A stretch of 64,000 nt of DNA from Aralia elata (GCA_034770075.1 CM068377.1:74661358-74725357), one strand, 5' to 3'. Positions 11,072 through 22,109 are shown, counted from the stretch's first letter. The notes: a model not told the origin generated them from the sequence alone. Made by a program: numbers and translations.

Positions 11072-11559
11072 TGCAGAGCATCATGAACTATGTTGCCAAT
11101 TCTTACATTATTCACCCGCAATGCACCTTACCTAGCGATACTGAGATTGACCCTATGGAGGAAGGTGAAGAGGGGTGCTTGGTGGATGATCAAGGAAATG
11201 GCGCGGAGTCGCACGAAGCTATTAGTGAAAATTTTGAGTGTGAACATCCTATTGTGGATGATGATTCTGAGGTTGATGAGACGAGGAGCATGAATGGGGA
11301 TCATGAAAAGGAAATTGAAGACCAAGAAGTCACATTCGAGGTTTTCAAACCCATCGAACACCCATTGGTTCATGAAGAAGATCTTCATGTCGATCTTGAC
11401 ACAAGTGCAATAATTGATGATGCGGATGAGGAAAGTTTCTTCTTGCCATCGGTTGAAACGAAGTTTGAAGGTCACCAACCAGACATGCATGCCATGCAAA
11501 TCAAAGAAAGAACAACGAGGCGGCATGCAATGGTCAATTTTGCGATTGAGCCGGATTGA
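11050..11559 (+). CDS. A ORF3: acidic protein of unknown function
   Basis: 169 codons from ATG 11050 to TGA 11557-11559. The product is strongly acidic (many Asp and Glu from residue 30 to 140), has no membrane segment and no domain I recognise. It begins with a segment duplicated in the preceding small ORF. It lies where Athila elements carry the gag-pol body, and ends 13 bases before the first conserved hairpin, as the coding region of C does, which suggests the stop position is meaningful. It may be a leftover of polyprotein sequence rather than a working gene. Confidence 0.45.
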   Translation: MANIQALVQSIMNYVANSYIIHPQCTLPSDTEIDPMEEGEEGCLVDDQGNGAESHEAISENFECEHPIVDDDSEVDETRSMNGDHEKEIEDQEVTFEVFKPIEHPLVHEEDLHVDLDTSAIIDDADEESFFLPSVETKFEGHQPDMHAMQIKERTTRRHAMVNFAIEPD

Positions 11560-11572
11560 TGGGAAATAAAGG

Positions 11573-11621
11573 AGTCGGGCTAACGACTTTAAACCAAACA
11601 CTTCTTGGGAGGCAACCCAAG
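11573..11621 (+). promoter_or_regulatory. A 3' module, hairpins H1 and H2
   Basis: H1 (11573-11588): arms AGTCG and CGACT around GGCTAA. H2 (11604-11621): arms CTTGGG and CCCAAG around AGGCAA. Both stems are perfect. The same two hairpins, in the same order after the coding region, occur in B (46244-46291) and C (54781-54832, - strand) with changed arms that still pair. Role unknown; an RNA-level cis signal is inferred. Confidence 0.7.
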
Positions 11622-11795
11622 TTTACTGTTTTGCTTTTATTTTTGTTTGATTGCATTTTAGTAGTTTAATTGCATTTTTATTTCTTTAGTCATTTGCTTT
11701 CAGGTACGCTCCCAACTTAGAAGTATTGAAAGATGATATCAATGGCGCTTGACACGGTTTCAGGGAAGTCTTCTGTTTTAATTTTTCCTCTATCA

Positions 11796-11832
11796 GACAT
11801 TAAGGACAATGTCAAGTTTAAGTTTGGGGGTA
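11796..11832 (+). promoter_or_regulatory. A 3' module, hairpin H3 and internal polypurine-like tract
   Basis: GACATTAAGGACAATGTC folds with six pairs, then AAGTTTGGGGGTA follows within a few bases. The same tract precedes the 3' LTR, so this may be an internal (central) polypurine tract. Confidence 0.65.
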
Positions 11833-12245
11833 GTATTTCGTATTTGTGTGTTTTTAATTTAGTTTTTGTGTGATTTAAGTATGTTTTTCTTTTTATTCAA
11901 AAAAAAAATTCATTTATTTTTAGGATGTGTCCCTTGAGCATTGTTTTAATTTGATTTGAACCATAATCCATGGTCTATGATAATGGCTTGTTTGAAGAGA
12001 ATCTAACTCATGAGACGTAGACAATTGTTGCTTAATCTTTGTGCTTATCGTTCATTGGTTATTATTTTGCTTATGCGTCCTTTCACTTTTATGCACTTAC
12101 CCATGAGTATTAAACTAGTTGTATGCTTAGTGAAGGCTTTTATAACCGAATGCTTGTGGGAAATATCTATAAACTCTAGAACTGGTTTAAACATCACTCG
12201 AACCAAGGTGTCCAAATTTGTTATGTTTGAATTGATGGTCATGTG

Positions 12246-12452
12246 GTGAGTTGAGATGGAGCGTAAAACGCACTCACTCATGGACACATGCGTAGGAGAG
12301 ATAGAGCGTAAAACGCACTCTCTTATAATTGTGATTAAAGAAAAAAAAATTATTTATTGCAAATTTTGCATGGGGTTGAGGTTGAGCGTAAAACGCACTC
12401 GCCCATATGAGCGTGCTTAAGGATTGAGATGGAGCATAAAATGCACTCACCT
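12246..12452 (+). promoter_or_regulatory. A 3' module, array of four GAGCGTAAAACGCACTC hairpins
   Basis: Cores at 12259-12275, 12304-12320, 12384-12400 and 12432-12448. Each has an inner stem GCGT/ACGC with an AAA loop; the fourth reads GCAT/ATGC, a paired change. Outer arms differ but pair in each copy: GTGAGT/ACTCAC, GAGAG/CTCTC, TGGG/CCCA and AGG/CCT. The array recurs in B and C. Confidence 0.75.
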
Positions 12453-12796
12453 AGAGCCCTTGGTTCTCAAAATTTTTGGAATTGTGATTTGTACACCTTA
12501 GTATTGAGTGATGTGTTAAGCATGTTGTTTTGGGGTTTATTTTGATTATTTCATAAGGTAATGTGGTTGCAAAGTTCATCCGAGCTTGGTTGGTTTAGTG
12601 CTATTGGGTACTCACACACACACAGAAGGGGCCTTAAGCAAAGTATGACTAGCTAATTGAAATTTTAGACTTGCAACACCTTGTTTGTTCTCTTGAGTTC
12701 TTTGTGTTGATGCCTTTGAGACCATTGTCGGCTTATTAATTCATTGCTCAAGTTAGGTTATGTTAGAACTTTTTGAATTGTTTAGTTTAGGTTTGT

Positions 12797-12836
12797 TTTG
12801 CTTGAGGACAAGCAAAGATTTAAGTTTGGGGGTATT
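12797..12836 (+). promoter_or_regulatory. A 3' module, hairpin H4 and polypurine tract
   Basis: TTTGCTTGAGGACAAGCAAA (12797-12816) is a perfect 8-bp stem with loop AGGA. The polypurine tract AAGTTTGGGGG begins at 12822, directly before the 3' LTR. Confidence 0.8.
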
Positions 12837-15357
12837 TGATGAGTGTATTTTATACACACAATTTGGGTACCTTTAGCCTTGATAATTTGCAAGTCTTTAG
12901 GTATTTTATGTGTTTTTTTATGTATTTTTATCTTATTTCTATATAAATTAGTTTTTAGTTATTTTAACATGTTTTATGTTGCTTTGATGCATTTTCATTA
13001 TGTTTGTAGGAATTGAAATAAAGACCGCTCGGATCGTTGTTTGTATTGACTCAATGTCCGTGCCTGGATGTCTGTGCCCGAATGGTAGTATGATGGAAAT
13101 TTGTGCTTGGCGACGCTCGGTGCTTAATTTGATAACATTTGGTAGTTGGGCGTGCACGGCGTCGGAAAGCGTGCACGGCGTGCGGCGTCGGCCAAGCCAC
13201 GAGGTCAAACCCGTGCTTAGATATCCGTGCCCGAATGATAACACGGTGAAAATTTATGTTTGGCGATGCTCGGGGCTTAATTTGATGACATTTGGAAGTT
13301 GGGCGTGCACGACGTTGGAAGGCGTGCACGGCGTGCGGCGTCGACCAACCCGCGGGCACGGCGTGCGGCAGACAGGGGCGCCAGCGTGCGGCCCAGGCGC
13401 GGGCGCATGGGCGCGGCGTACGGGCGTGTTGGCGCGCTGGGCGTGCGGGCGTGTTGGCTCGCTGGGCGTGCGGGCGTGTGCGGCGGGCGCGGGCGCTGGG
13501 CGCTCGGAAGCCTCGGCGTTGGGCGCGCGCGCGCGGGGCTCGGCGGGCTTGGCGGCACTCGGCAGTTGGGCGTGTTGGCGCGCTGGGCGTGCGGGCATGT
13601 TGGCGCGCTGGGCGTGTGGGCGTGTGCGGCGGGCACGGGCGCTGGGGGCTCGGCAGCCTCGGCGTTGGGCGCGCGCGCGCGGGGCTCGGCGGGCTTGGCG
13701 GCACTCGACAGTTGGGCGTGCGGCCAGCGTGCGGCCAGCGTGCGGCCCAGGCGCGGGCGTGCGGGGCAGCGGGCGTGGGCGTGCGGCCCAGGCGCTGGGC
13801 GCGGGCGCGCGCGCTGGCATGCGGGCGCGCGACGTGGGCGTGCGGCGTTGGGCGTGCAGCCAGCGTGCGGCCCAGGCGCTGGGCGCGGGCGCGCGCGCTG
13901 GGGTGCGGGCGCGCGGCGTGCGGCGTGGGCGTGCAGCGTGGGCGTGCGGCGTTGGGCGTGCGGCCCAGGCGCTGGGCGCGGGCGCGCGCGCTGGCGTGCG
14001 GGCGCGCCAACGCCGTGCTGAGTGCGATTCCAGCTGGCCTTTTGGTGCAATCTGAGCGGATTTTTAACCCATAATCTGATTTTTGCTAGGGTTTTCATGG
14101 AGGCACTATATAATATCTCATTGGGGCTTCATATTTCACAACTAGGGATTGGGAGGCTAGACTAAAACATCAATTTGAGAGCAAAAGTGCTGCAATACAA
14201 GGAAAAACTTAGCACAAGCCAAAGAACCAAGAAGGAAGGGATTGTCAAGGCATATCTAGACCTTGGGAGGCTGCACATACATCATCAAGAAGAGCTTGAG
14301 GGCTACAAATCAAGAAAATTCCAGCAACAAGCTCAGGAGCAAAAAGAGAAACGAATGCCAAATTAAGAGGAAAAGCTAGAGATTGACATCAACTAAGCAA
14401 GCAATATATGAATATCTTCTAAATGGGTTTTATCATCTCTTGCTTTCCTTTGAATTTGTATTTTAATTTTATGATGAACACCATGTGTTTGATGTTTTGC
14501 TTAGCTACCATGAACTAAAGCTTGTATTCTAAGATTTCAATGGAACCCAACACATAGTTGAATTGAATTCTCTCTCTATTGATTTTAGTTATTCATTTGT
14601 GAATTGATTTTCATAACCTTTGCTTTTTAGATTAATTGCTTGGCCCGTAATTACCTTGGGAACCTATATGAACTTGATGAACGGATTATAGGTTAAGACC
14701 TAGTTATGATAACATGCGAGAGTATAGATTGTTGTGGGTTATTAATCGGATTAAGTGACGCGTGTATTATTAATTATCTGCAATAATAGATATCTTGATA
14801 GTAGTTGGGATAGATATATACCTAATTACCGCATGCAACCAATTAAGAATCTAGTCTTAATGACTTCCGATGTGAAAGTTGGTAATTGAGGGGAGGATTA
14901 ATTAGATTTGGTGACACGTGTCTATTAATCATTCCTGAAATTAGTCTCTTGATAGTGCATAGGATAGACATATACCTATGCACCGCTTAGGAAGATTCGT
15001 GATTGACCATCGACAGAGGCTCTTATGTAGTTTTGATTTCTCGGTTGTCAATTCGTATGTTATAACTGATTGAAAAGAGAGAGTTAGGAGATTCAAACGA
15101 AGTGTTGGGGGAAATTGCAATCTTAGACTTGTTAATATTAGATTTAATTATCTTTTACTTGATTATTATTATCTTATTCACTACCAACAACAAAAATATC
15201 AAATCATCATTTGTCTAATTAAAATCAAGACGATATATAGTTGGTACTTGGGATACACTAGAACAATTCTCTGTGGGTTCGACAACTCTCTTATCATTAT
15301 ATTACTTGTTGACCACGTATAGTTGCGCGTATTTATCGGTTGCGAAATCGACCAACA
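12837..15357 (+). repeat. A 3' LTR, complete (2521 bp)
   Basis: Begins TGATGAGTGTATTTTATAC after the polypurine tract and ends CGACCAACA. A possible TATA box (TATATAATA) is at 14107-14115. The left half carries a duplicated block of about 180 bp (13033-13200 against 13215-13350) and a very GC-rich array. The start and end match solo LTR A' (23617-25580, - strand), but the GC-rich middle differs completely. ORFs of up to 351 codons over the GC-rich part are chance products of base composition. Confidence 0.92.
13330..14020 (+). repeat. CpG-dense GC-rich tandem array inside the LTR of A
   Basis: Built from GCGTGCGGGCGTGTTGGCGC-like units. A block of about 140-150 bp repeats at 13487-13590 and 13630-13722 (shared GGGCTCGGCGGGCTTGGCGG), and a block of about 80 bp repeats three times at 13785-14010 (shared GCGGCCCAGGCGCTGGGCGC). 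The flanking LTR is AT-rich. Confidence 0.9.
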
Positions 15358-16368
15358 CCATTGGGGAATTGATGAGATTTAAACAAAAGCTAACTGAGGA
15401 GTTATCATATTATGTGGATAGATTCAGAGCTGCGGCGCAAAAGTGTGTAGAATCAATTAAAGAGAAGAATTTAGTGAGCATAGCAATAACGGTGCTCTGG
15501 ATGCCTTCAAGCCCCATCTTATTACCAAAACCTATGATTCTTTCTCAACACTTTCATCGTTTGCGTAGGACTTGGGAGGAATTGTGTCATTGCCCGCGAG
15601 CTATGCGACCATTTTGTGGAAGGGCAAGAGGTCAGCTACTGTGGCTTTAGCAGATTCTCAGCAAAAGTCACAGGGGGCAAGAGGGAAAGGAATAAAGGAA
15701 AGCCGGGAGACAAGTATTCGGGATTGCCAACCCTAGAGGCCATTACTTATAGCGAGAAAGCATTTAAAGACTCGTATGAGCAGTAGGTAGAGCATGAAGT
15801 GGTGAAGCCTGGACCTAAATTTGTGGTGATCGAAAAGATGAAGAGAAGGCCAGACTTCTGTGTGCATCATCAATACGCAGGACACTCCACCATGGACTGT
15901 TATAGTTTGATAATGATATATCTACCACCAGAAACTAGTAGCAGGTTAGATCGAGTTAAAAAAGGGAAGCAGTGTGTTGGACAAGCCACTACCTAACCAT
16001 AAAAGAAAAGAAACGTGCAACACTATCACCCATAGTGAAACACCAGAGGGAAGAGAAGTGGTAAAGTGACGGAGGAGATGAAAGATGTTCCTGATTCTAG
16101 CTTGCAAGTGACTGCATTAATGAATGGAGTAAAATTTAGAAGGTTTTTTTTATCAGATAGGATTGTCAAATGAAGCAAGAATAGAGGCAACCCAGGCAAT
16201 CATCAAAGCTGCCGAAGCACAGAAGACTTGCATAGCAGTAGGAAAAGGGTTCGTGAAGATAATTGAGGAGGAGAACAAGATTCTTTCTCTAAAGCTGACA
16301 GGGAGGTGAAATATTCGCACAATAGACTGTTGTACGTGACAGAGATAATCAATGGCATAGAGGCGCAA
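15358..16368 (+). pseudogene. F gag remnant
   Basis: Starts abruptly at the edge of A with a Gag-like segment (IGELMRFKQKLTEELSYYVDRF at 15361-15426). Frames change several times. A zinc-knuckle-like stretch, CVHHQYAGHSTMDC, is at about 15859-15900; Tat Gags usually have a CxxHxxxGHxTxxC-like motif there. The N-terminal part of Gag is missing, lost to or hidden beyond insertion A. Gag would have formed the particle; this copy cannot. Identification rests on the motif and on the protease that follows. Confidence 0.65.
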
Positions 16369-16914
16369 AGGGCATTCATTGATAATGGTGCATCTATAAA
16401 TATCATGCCCTATAACATGTTTAAATAGTTGGGTCTATCGGAGAAGAAAATTATTAAGGATAGAACGAGCATCACAGGGTTAGCCAACCAAAGCACGAGA
16501 ACCCTTGGACACTAAGGGTTGATATGCAGATGGAAAAGATTTGGGGACTTGTGGTATTCAATGTGGCAGAAATTGATGCAATATACCATGTGTTGTTGGG
16601 GAGAGCATGGCATAATAACTATGAAGTGGTACCGTTAGTCTTCCATCAATGCATAAAGGCGATCTGGAGAGGAAAAAAGTCAAAGTACCAGTAACAAGGA
16701 ACCCGTTTACGCCAGAGGAGGCACATATCATTGAGGTAGCTTTCTTCGATGATGTCACTGAGGAAGGAGAAAACAATATCACTAAAACTAATTCCATGAA
16801 GCTAGCGAGTTGGGAGGAAGTGCATGAAGACACGTTTGTACCTGCAAAAATGGAAGAAAAGAAATTAACCCCAGAACAAGGTGAATGTTCTAAGGCCAAA
16901 CAACTAGTGGTGGT
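16369..16914 (+). pseudogene. F protease remnant
   Basis: The aspartic protease active-site segment AFIDNGASINIMPYNMF is at about 16372-16423, followed by a stop. Further on, in shifted frames, the typical 'VLLGRAWHNNYEVVP' segment lies at about 16590-16635. The stretch 16649-16914 stays open (begins HKGDLERKKVKVPVTRN) and is the protease-RT linker, cut by solo LTR J at 16915. DNGAS instead of DTGAS or DSGAS is usual in Tat proteases. Confidence 0.7.
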
Positions 16915-19900
16915 TGTAACGCCCCTGAAATTTGGGTCTTGCCTTTAAACCCAATTCCTACACGTCATGGTACTACCCATACAACAATATCTTACTACAT
17001 GAATGTAATTACAATATTATTACAATATGCTCCCATCTAAACCCAAGTACGAAGACCTTAACTAATACACCATTTAATACACATTACAAATATAATTCTA
17101 TTCATGCTGCATATAGCAGTCCATATCAATATAAGTATTAAAATATATTACCTCAAACTCTTCTTAATCCCAGGTTTTGTAACATTTAACTTCTACACTT
17201 ATGATCAAGGTTGAATAAATACCATGATCATTTACAAAATCTCCTATGTGAACGCAAGGTTCAGAATTTGACTTTATTTAATCCCTGAATATTCGCAAAG
17301 TTATTCAACAACTATACATTCGTTATAAAAATGTCTTTTATACAACATCGTCATAACTACTATAATGGCTAAACTTCATTTTTAACATAAGGTTTACATA
17401 GTCAAATTCATGTACATCATATACCGTCACCATGTCCAAATAAGTACAATAAAAAAACATTTAGCAACCTTCCTGTTTTCATACGCCTCTAATCCATATC
17501 ATCACGATATCAAGATAATTGCATTGCATCGTAAATCTGCAAAAGTTTTATTTTTGCAAGAATGAGCACGACGGCTCAGCAAGGACTAACAGTTTTCACA
17601 TTTCATGCTTCACGTAACACATAAGTTTGCATTTTATCCATGAATCATGATTCTCATACTATGCGTTTTACTCATGCATTATAAATCTTATGCAAGTCAT
17701 CTATATATATGCATCATGCATCTCATAGCATACCTCATGCATCTCACATTGTATATTTACAATAATTTAAGTTCCACATAGAACAATATAGTCACATAAT
17801 TACACATTATGCACACTTTAATCATACTCGCATATAATCCACATAATAATGAAAGATTTAGTAATCACGTCATGTACATCAATACATTTAAACAAGTCAA
17901 CAAGTTACTGAAAGAACTTGCCTTAAGCGTTCCTTGCCAAATTATGATGGCTCGTCCTTCAAATATCCTACACAATTTATTTAACAATAAAACACCAATT
18001 AGCCTCTACAAAGGCTTCATATATTGGTTCGCATTATAAAAATTCCTATTTCATATTGTTTGCGCATTATAGACAATTAACGCAATTAACTCAAAAACAT
18101 TTCTCGGTGTGTCGTTCAAAAACGTTACGACCCTAATCATCATCTATGCCTATTGGTTTATATTAACCCCATTTCATATCTTATAATATTCATTTCATTA
18201 GACTCAAAACACTTTTTAAGTGCATTAACACTTTACGCGGCGTTTCGACGTTTATATGTCAGATGCCTAATTCGCCTCCTTCGCACATGCTTAGCATGCT
18301 CATACAATTATCTAATTCATCAATGATTAATGATAATCATCATTATAATACATAATGTTTATGTATTAAAACTTAGAACATCATTTTACATTGTCGGGAG
18401 CATTACACGTGCTTACGCGCATGCCCGACACTTTTCGATTGCCTCTAATTACACATCAATCCTATAAATAGCCAATTTAGGCCATGCTACAGACCTTAAA
18501 TTGAAAAACTTAAAGAACAAAAGTTGTAGGTCTACTCTTCGCCTTTCCGAATCATTTTGAATCACCTCAATCCGAGTTCGTATGAGAAAGTTATGTCCAT
18601 TTTACTAAAGGAGGTCAAAACAGTCCACTCGAACATGTCTGCTCCTAACACGTGTCTGGCGCCGCAGCGCCACATTTGGCCTTATGAGCGGCGCCGCAAC
18701 ACCATTCATACAGCCCAGAAACTGCTGGGTTTTTCCCAGCTCACGATTCCGACCCTCTCCGACTCCGATCTTTATAACTTCTTCTATACACTCTCAAATT
18801 AGTCCATTTCGGACTCTATGGACTGCTAATTCATGGAGCTACAACATATCAAAAATTCGAAGCTACCCATTAACATTAACATATCCAAATCTTAGGCTAA
18901 AGCACAAAGTCATACTCTGTTTTAGGTGTTCTTAGTGTTCTTCACTAAAATCATCACCAAATCTTTGTTTTTACATATTTTTACTCCATTCCAACTGGGT
19001 TAACTTCGTAACCCATGGAACTACTCTTCCATAACATCAAACAAATTAAAACAACACAGAATCTAAGCTACAAATTATCCAAAATAGTCCGTAGGTCCAA
19101 GGTTTTATTTTTGTCCAAAGTTCATCCTCCATTGAGCAAAGGTACGGATTTTCTTCATTTTTGTTCCACTTTAATGTTATTAATGGCTTACACAATCTCT
19201 TAACAACATTTACAAACAATCACAAGTAACAACATCAACAGAAATCGCCTCAAAAATCATCCGTGAGCTAAAAAGCTCTAAAAACAGCAAACTTAGAAAA
19301 CTTAACCAAAATCAATGGAAAATGGTTTGAGATGAAGGTTTACCTTTATAAATGCTTTCTAAATGCTCAGAAGATTAGCTAGAGAGCCTGCTAGGATTGT
19401 TTGGGAGTTCTTCTTCTCCTCTTTTGCTCACCTATGAGCTTCTTTCTTCTTCTTCTTTCTTATTTTCTCTTTTCTCTCTCTACTGCAATTCTTTTCTCTC
19501 TCTATCTCTCTCTCTCTCTCAATTTGCAGTAACTTAGAAAATGAAAGGAAGAAATGGAATGGGATGCTCGGGAGAAGGGTGGGTTAATCAATCAAGGAAG
19601 AGGATTGCAATTGTAGGGGCTCAATGCAGTTAGTTTGGCAAATGCCCAACATTACCGACAACTCCTTTCCTTCCTCAATCTTAATTGACTAAGGGAGTTT
19701 GGTTGGTTCCCACTTGGAGTAACAAGCAAAAATAAATACACATATACAATAAATATATCCGAATACTTCCACATTTGTACCAAATTTGCTTAATAACTCT
19801 ACCCATAATTAAAATGGTTACTCCCATAATATATTGGGACGCGTAAAAATAATTATTATGAGATTTGTCCATTTATTCGGAACACCTATATAATACATTT

Positions 19901-20914
19901 CGGATACGGAATAAATCTCGTTCGGGCTTAAATAAAATTTCTGACGCTTGGAAAAATTATTTCTTCGCGTACACGTCTTAACGAAATTAATAGAAATCGA
20001 AAAAGACGTAAAAATATTTGACGTGAATAGTGCCGTGAATAGTGCCTGGGGAAACGTACCCCGTGAATAGTGATTTAACGATTTTTCGCTAAATCAATCT
20101 ATTCGCTCCCACGTGACAACAACACTTAAAACCAACACATATACATAATCCAGGTTATAAAATAACCTCAAAATACTTCTCATAAAAATAATATTTAATC
20201 TATTTAATAATATTAATAAACCCAAATTATAAGGCTATTCACGATTCGCGATCGCTACTCTTCTCGATTAAATCCCTATAATCATATACATCAACGTACA
20301 TATATCACACCCATATTTGGGTTAACGTCTTATGCCAAATAACTCGTTCAATAATAATATCCTTCAACTATTTATTTAATCCAATAAATTGTACTCTAGC
20401 GATATTTTTCGAAACCACCATATTAGCTTATACGAAAACTTTCATACTTACTAATCATCGCGTATACATAATCTAGGTTGTAATATAACCTTTAAACACT
20501 TAACACATAATATTATTAATAAAAGTCTATTTTATTCAATAATATTCATAAGCTCGAATTACCAAATTACCCACGACTCACGATCGTTATATTTTTCTTT
20601 CTTTTTTCCTCATCATCATTATAGCTCACTTCGAACTTAAATTCGAGTTTTGACTTCCTTCTATACAATTATACGCTTCGACAGTTAGTCCATACTAATC
20701 AAATTAATTAGTTTTGACTAACTATTAGCCCACATCTCATCACTAATCGATAATAAATATATAATACACATATATTTATTCTCTTATCACATAAGTCACA
20801 TAAAATAAAATATATAGCACATATATATTTTACATTCAACCCGCTATACCTGATAATAAGAATTTTATTAAATCCTTATTCCAATTTTATTCTCGAAAAA
20901 TCTGGGTTGTTACA
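16915..20914 (-). mobile_element. J: solo LTR (4.0 kb) of a Ty3/gypsy element
   Basis: Bounded by TGTAACGCCCC at the left and GGTTGTTACA at the right, with a perfect 5-bp target duplication GTGGT (16910-16914 and 20915-20919). No internal region, so it arose by recombination between two LTRs. The - strand is favoured because its ends then resemble ELM1 (start TGTAACAACCC, end GGGGCGTTACA) and because the GA-rich leader-like stretch near 19400-19520 reads well on -. It contains a shared module at about 18506-18615 and a GC-rich palindrome pair at 18658-18697. No genes are seen; all ORFs are short. Confidence 0.9.
18658..18697. other. Pair of GC-rich palindromes in LTR J
   Basis: GGCGCCGCAGCGCC (18658-18671) and GCGGCGCCGC (18688-18697), just after the shared module. 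Confidence 0.8.
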
Positions 20915-22103
20915 GTGGTGGATCTCGAGAAAGAAGAGAAAGAACAACGAAAGCAGGCAGTAGACCTAGATGATGCCAGAAACATAATTAATGCCAATCG
21001 GGCAGCCCAATCAAAGACTGGAAAAGGAAACAAAAGAAAGGAAGATCAGAAGACACAATGAGAGAAGGTTGTTAAACCTGATGGAAAGATAGTGTTTTGC
21101 TTATGACGGTGCGAGGGGGAGGAGCCTGGGAGTACACTCGAACCTGAGGGCTCATGAGGTGTCCCCTACTCCAGCAGTAGTGAAGGGGAAGAGATTGTAT
21201 AACAGAAAGTGAAACCGGCTGTAGAATGCTTTGAGGATCGGCCAAAACCTCAACATAATGAATCGGAGGAAGTCGATTTGGCAATAGAGGAAGGTACGTT
21301 AAGGCCGATTTACATCAATAAGGAGCTAAATGTTAGCCAGAAGGAAGAATTAGTAAGCTGCGGTGAGAGTATGGGGCTATGTTTACTTGGAACTATAGTG
21401 AGATGCCCGGGATCGACAAGGAGTTGGTGGAGCATAAGCTGAACATAAACCCGGGGCTAAACCGGTGAAGCAAGCACCTCGCACCTATTCACAGGAGGTT
21501 AAAACACAGAAAAAGGAAGAGGTAAAGAAATTACTAGAGGTAGGATTAATGAAGCTAATTCTGCATACAGTTTGGTTATCTAGCATTGTATCAGTAAAGA
21601 AATCCAATGGACAGTTACAAATATGTGTGGATTTCAGAGACTTGAACAAGGCGTGCCCGAAGGACATGTACCCGCTACCCAACATATATACTTTGGTGGA
21701 TGCAATGGCTAAACACGAGATGATATCATTCATGGATGGGTTCGTGGGGTACAATCAGATAAAAATGTCCTTAGGAGATACGGAGATGACGACCTTTCGT
21801 ACACCGTTTGGGAATTTCTACTATGTACTAATGCCATTCGGGTTTAAGAATGTAGGAGCAACCTACCAATAGGTAATGTACGCCATCCTCCATGACATAA
21901 TCCATAACACGGTAGAGGATTATGTAGATGACATAGTGCTGAAGTCTGAAAAGGAGGCAACCCACATGGAGGATCTAAGGAAGGTGTTCGAGCGGTGTCG
22001 AAAGTATAATTTAAAGATGAATCTGAAGAAGTTCGCCTTTGGGATGACAGCCAAAAAGATTTTGGGCTTCTTGGTGCAAAACATTAGCGGTAGATCTGAG
22101 TAG
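20915..22103 (+). pseudogene. F reverse transcriptase remnant
   Basis: After solo LTR J, 20915-21208 is a low-quality linker. RT similarity is clear from about 21465 (KQAPRTYSQEV), with QICVDFRDLNKACPKD, PLPNIYTLVDAMAKH, SFMDGFVGYNQI and TTFRTPFGNFYYVLMPFGFKN. A stop (TAG 21870-21872) breaks it. The catalytic box EDYVDDIV is at 21914-21937 in the following segment, which ends at TAG 22101-22103. The wording FRDLNKACPKD and 'DGFVGYNQI' is typical of the Tat lineage. The enzyme would copy element RNA into DNA; this copy is dead. Confidence 0.88.
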
Positions 22104-22109
22104 ATCCGG

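Larger units (their letters stand above)
10171..15357 (+). mobile_element. A: non-autonomous Athila-like LTR element (LARD type)
   Basis: A 5' LTR remnant (10171-10400) matches the end of a complete 3' LTR (12837-15357) over its full length with few differences. Between them lie a tRNA-Asp-type primer site, short ORFs with a gag-like scrap, and a long structured 3' region; there is no protease, RT, RNase H or integrase. It must have been mobilised in trans, most simply by an Athila element like C, which shares its primer site and 3' motifs. Its 5' LTR was interrupted by ELM1. It lies in the gag region of element F; CCATT follows its right end, but the left flank is outside the window. The stretches 11622-11795, 11833-12245 and 12453-12796 hold no recognised feature. 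Confidence 0.9.

Noticed and set aside
12259..12448. Spaced short repeats resembling a CRISPR array
   Set aside because: Plant DNA, only four copies, irregular spacing and covarying outer arms; an RNA hairpin array fits, a CRISPR array does not.
13000..14098. Several overlapping ORFs of 188-351 codons on both strands in the GC-rich stretch
   Set aside because: Open frames on all strands with Ala/Arg/Gly-only composition follow from the GC-rich tandem repeat inside an LTR; no domain is recognisable.
15273..15650. 125-codon ORF as a single gene
   Set aside because: Its first 28 codons are the end of the LTR of A; only the later part is F gag.
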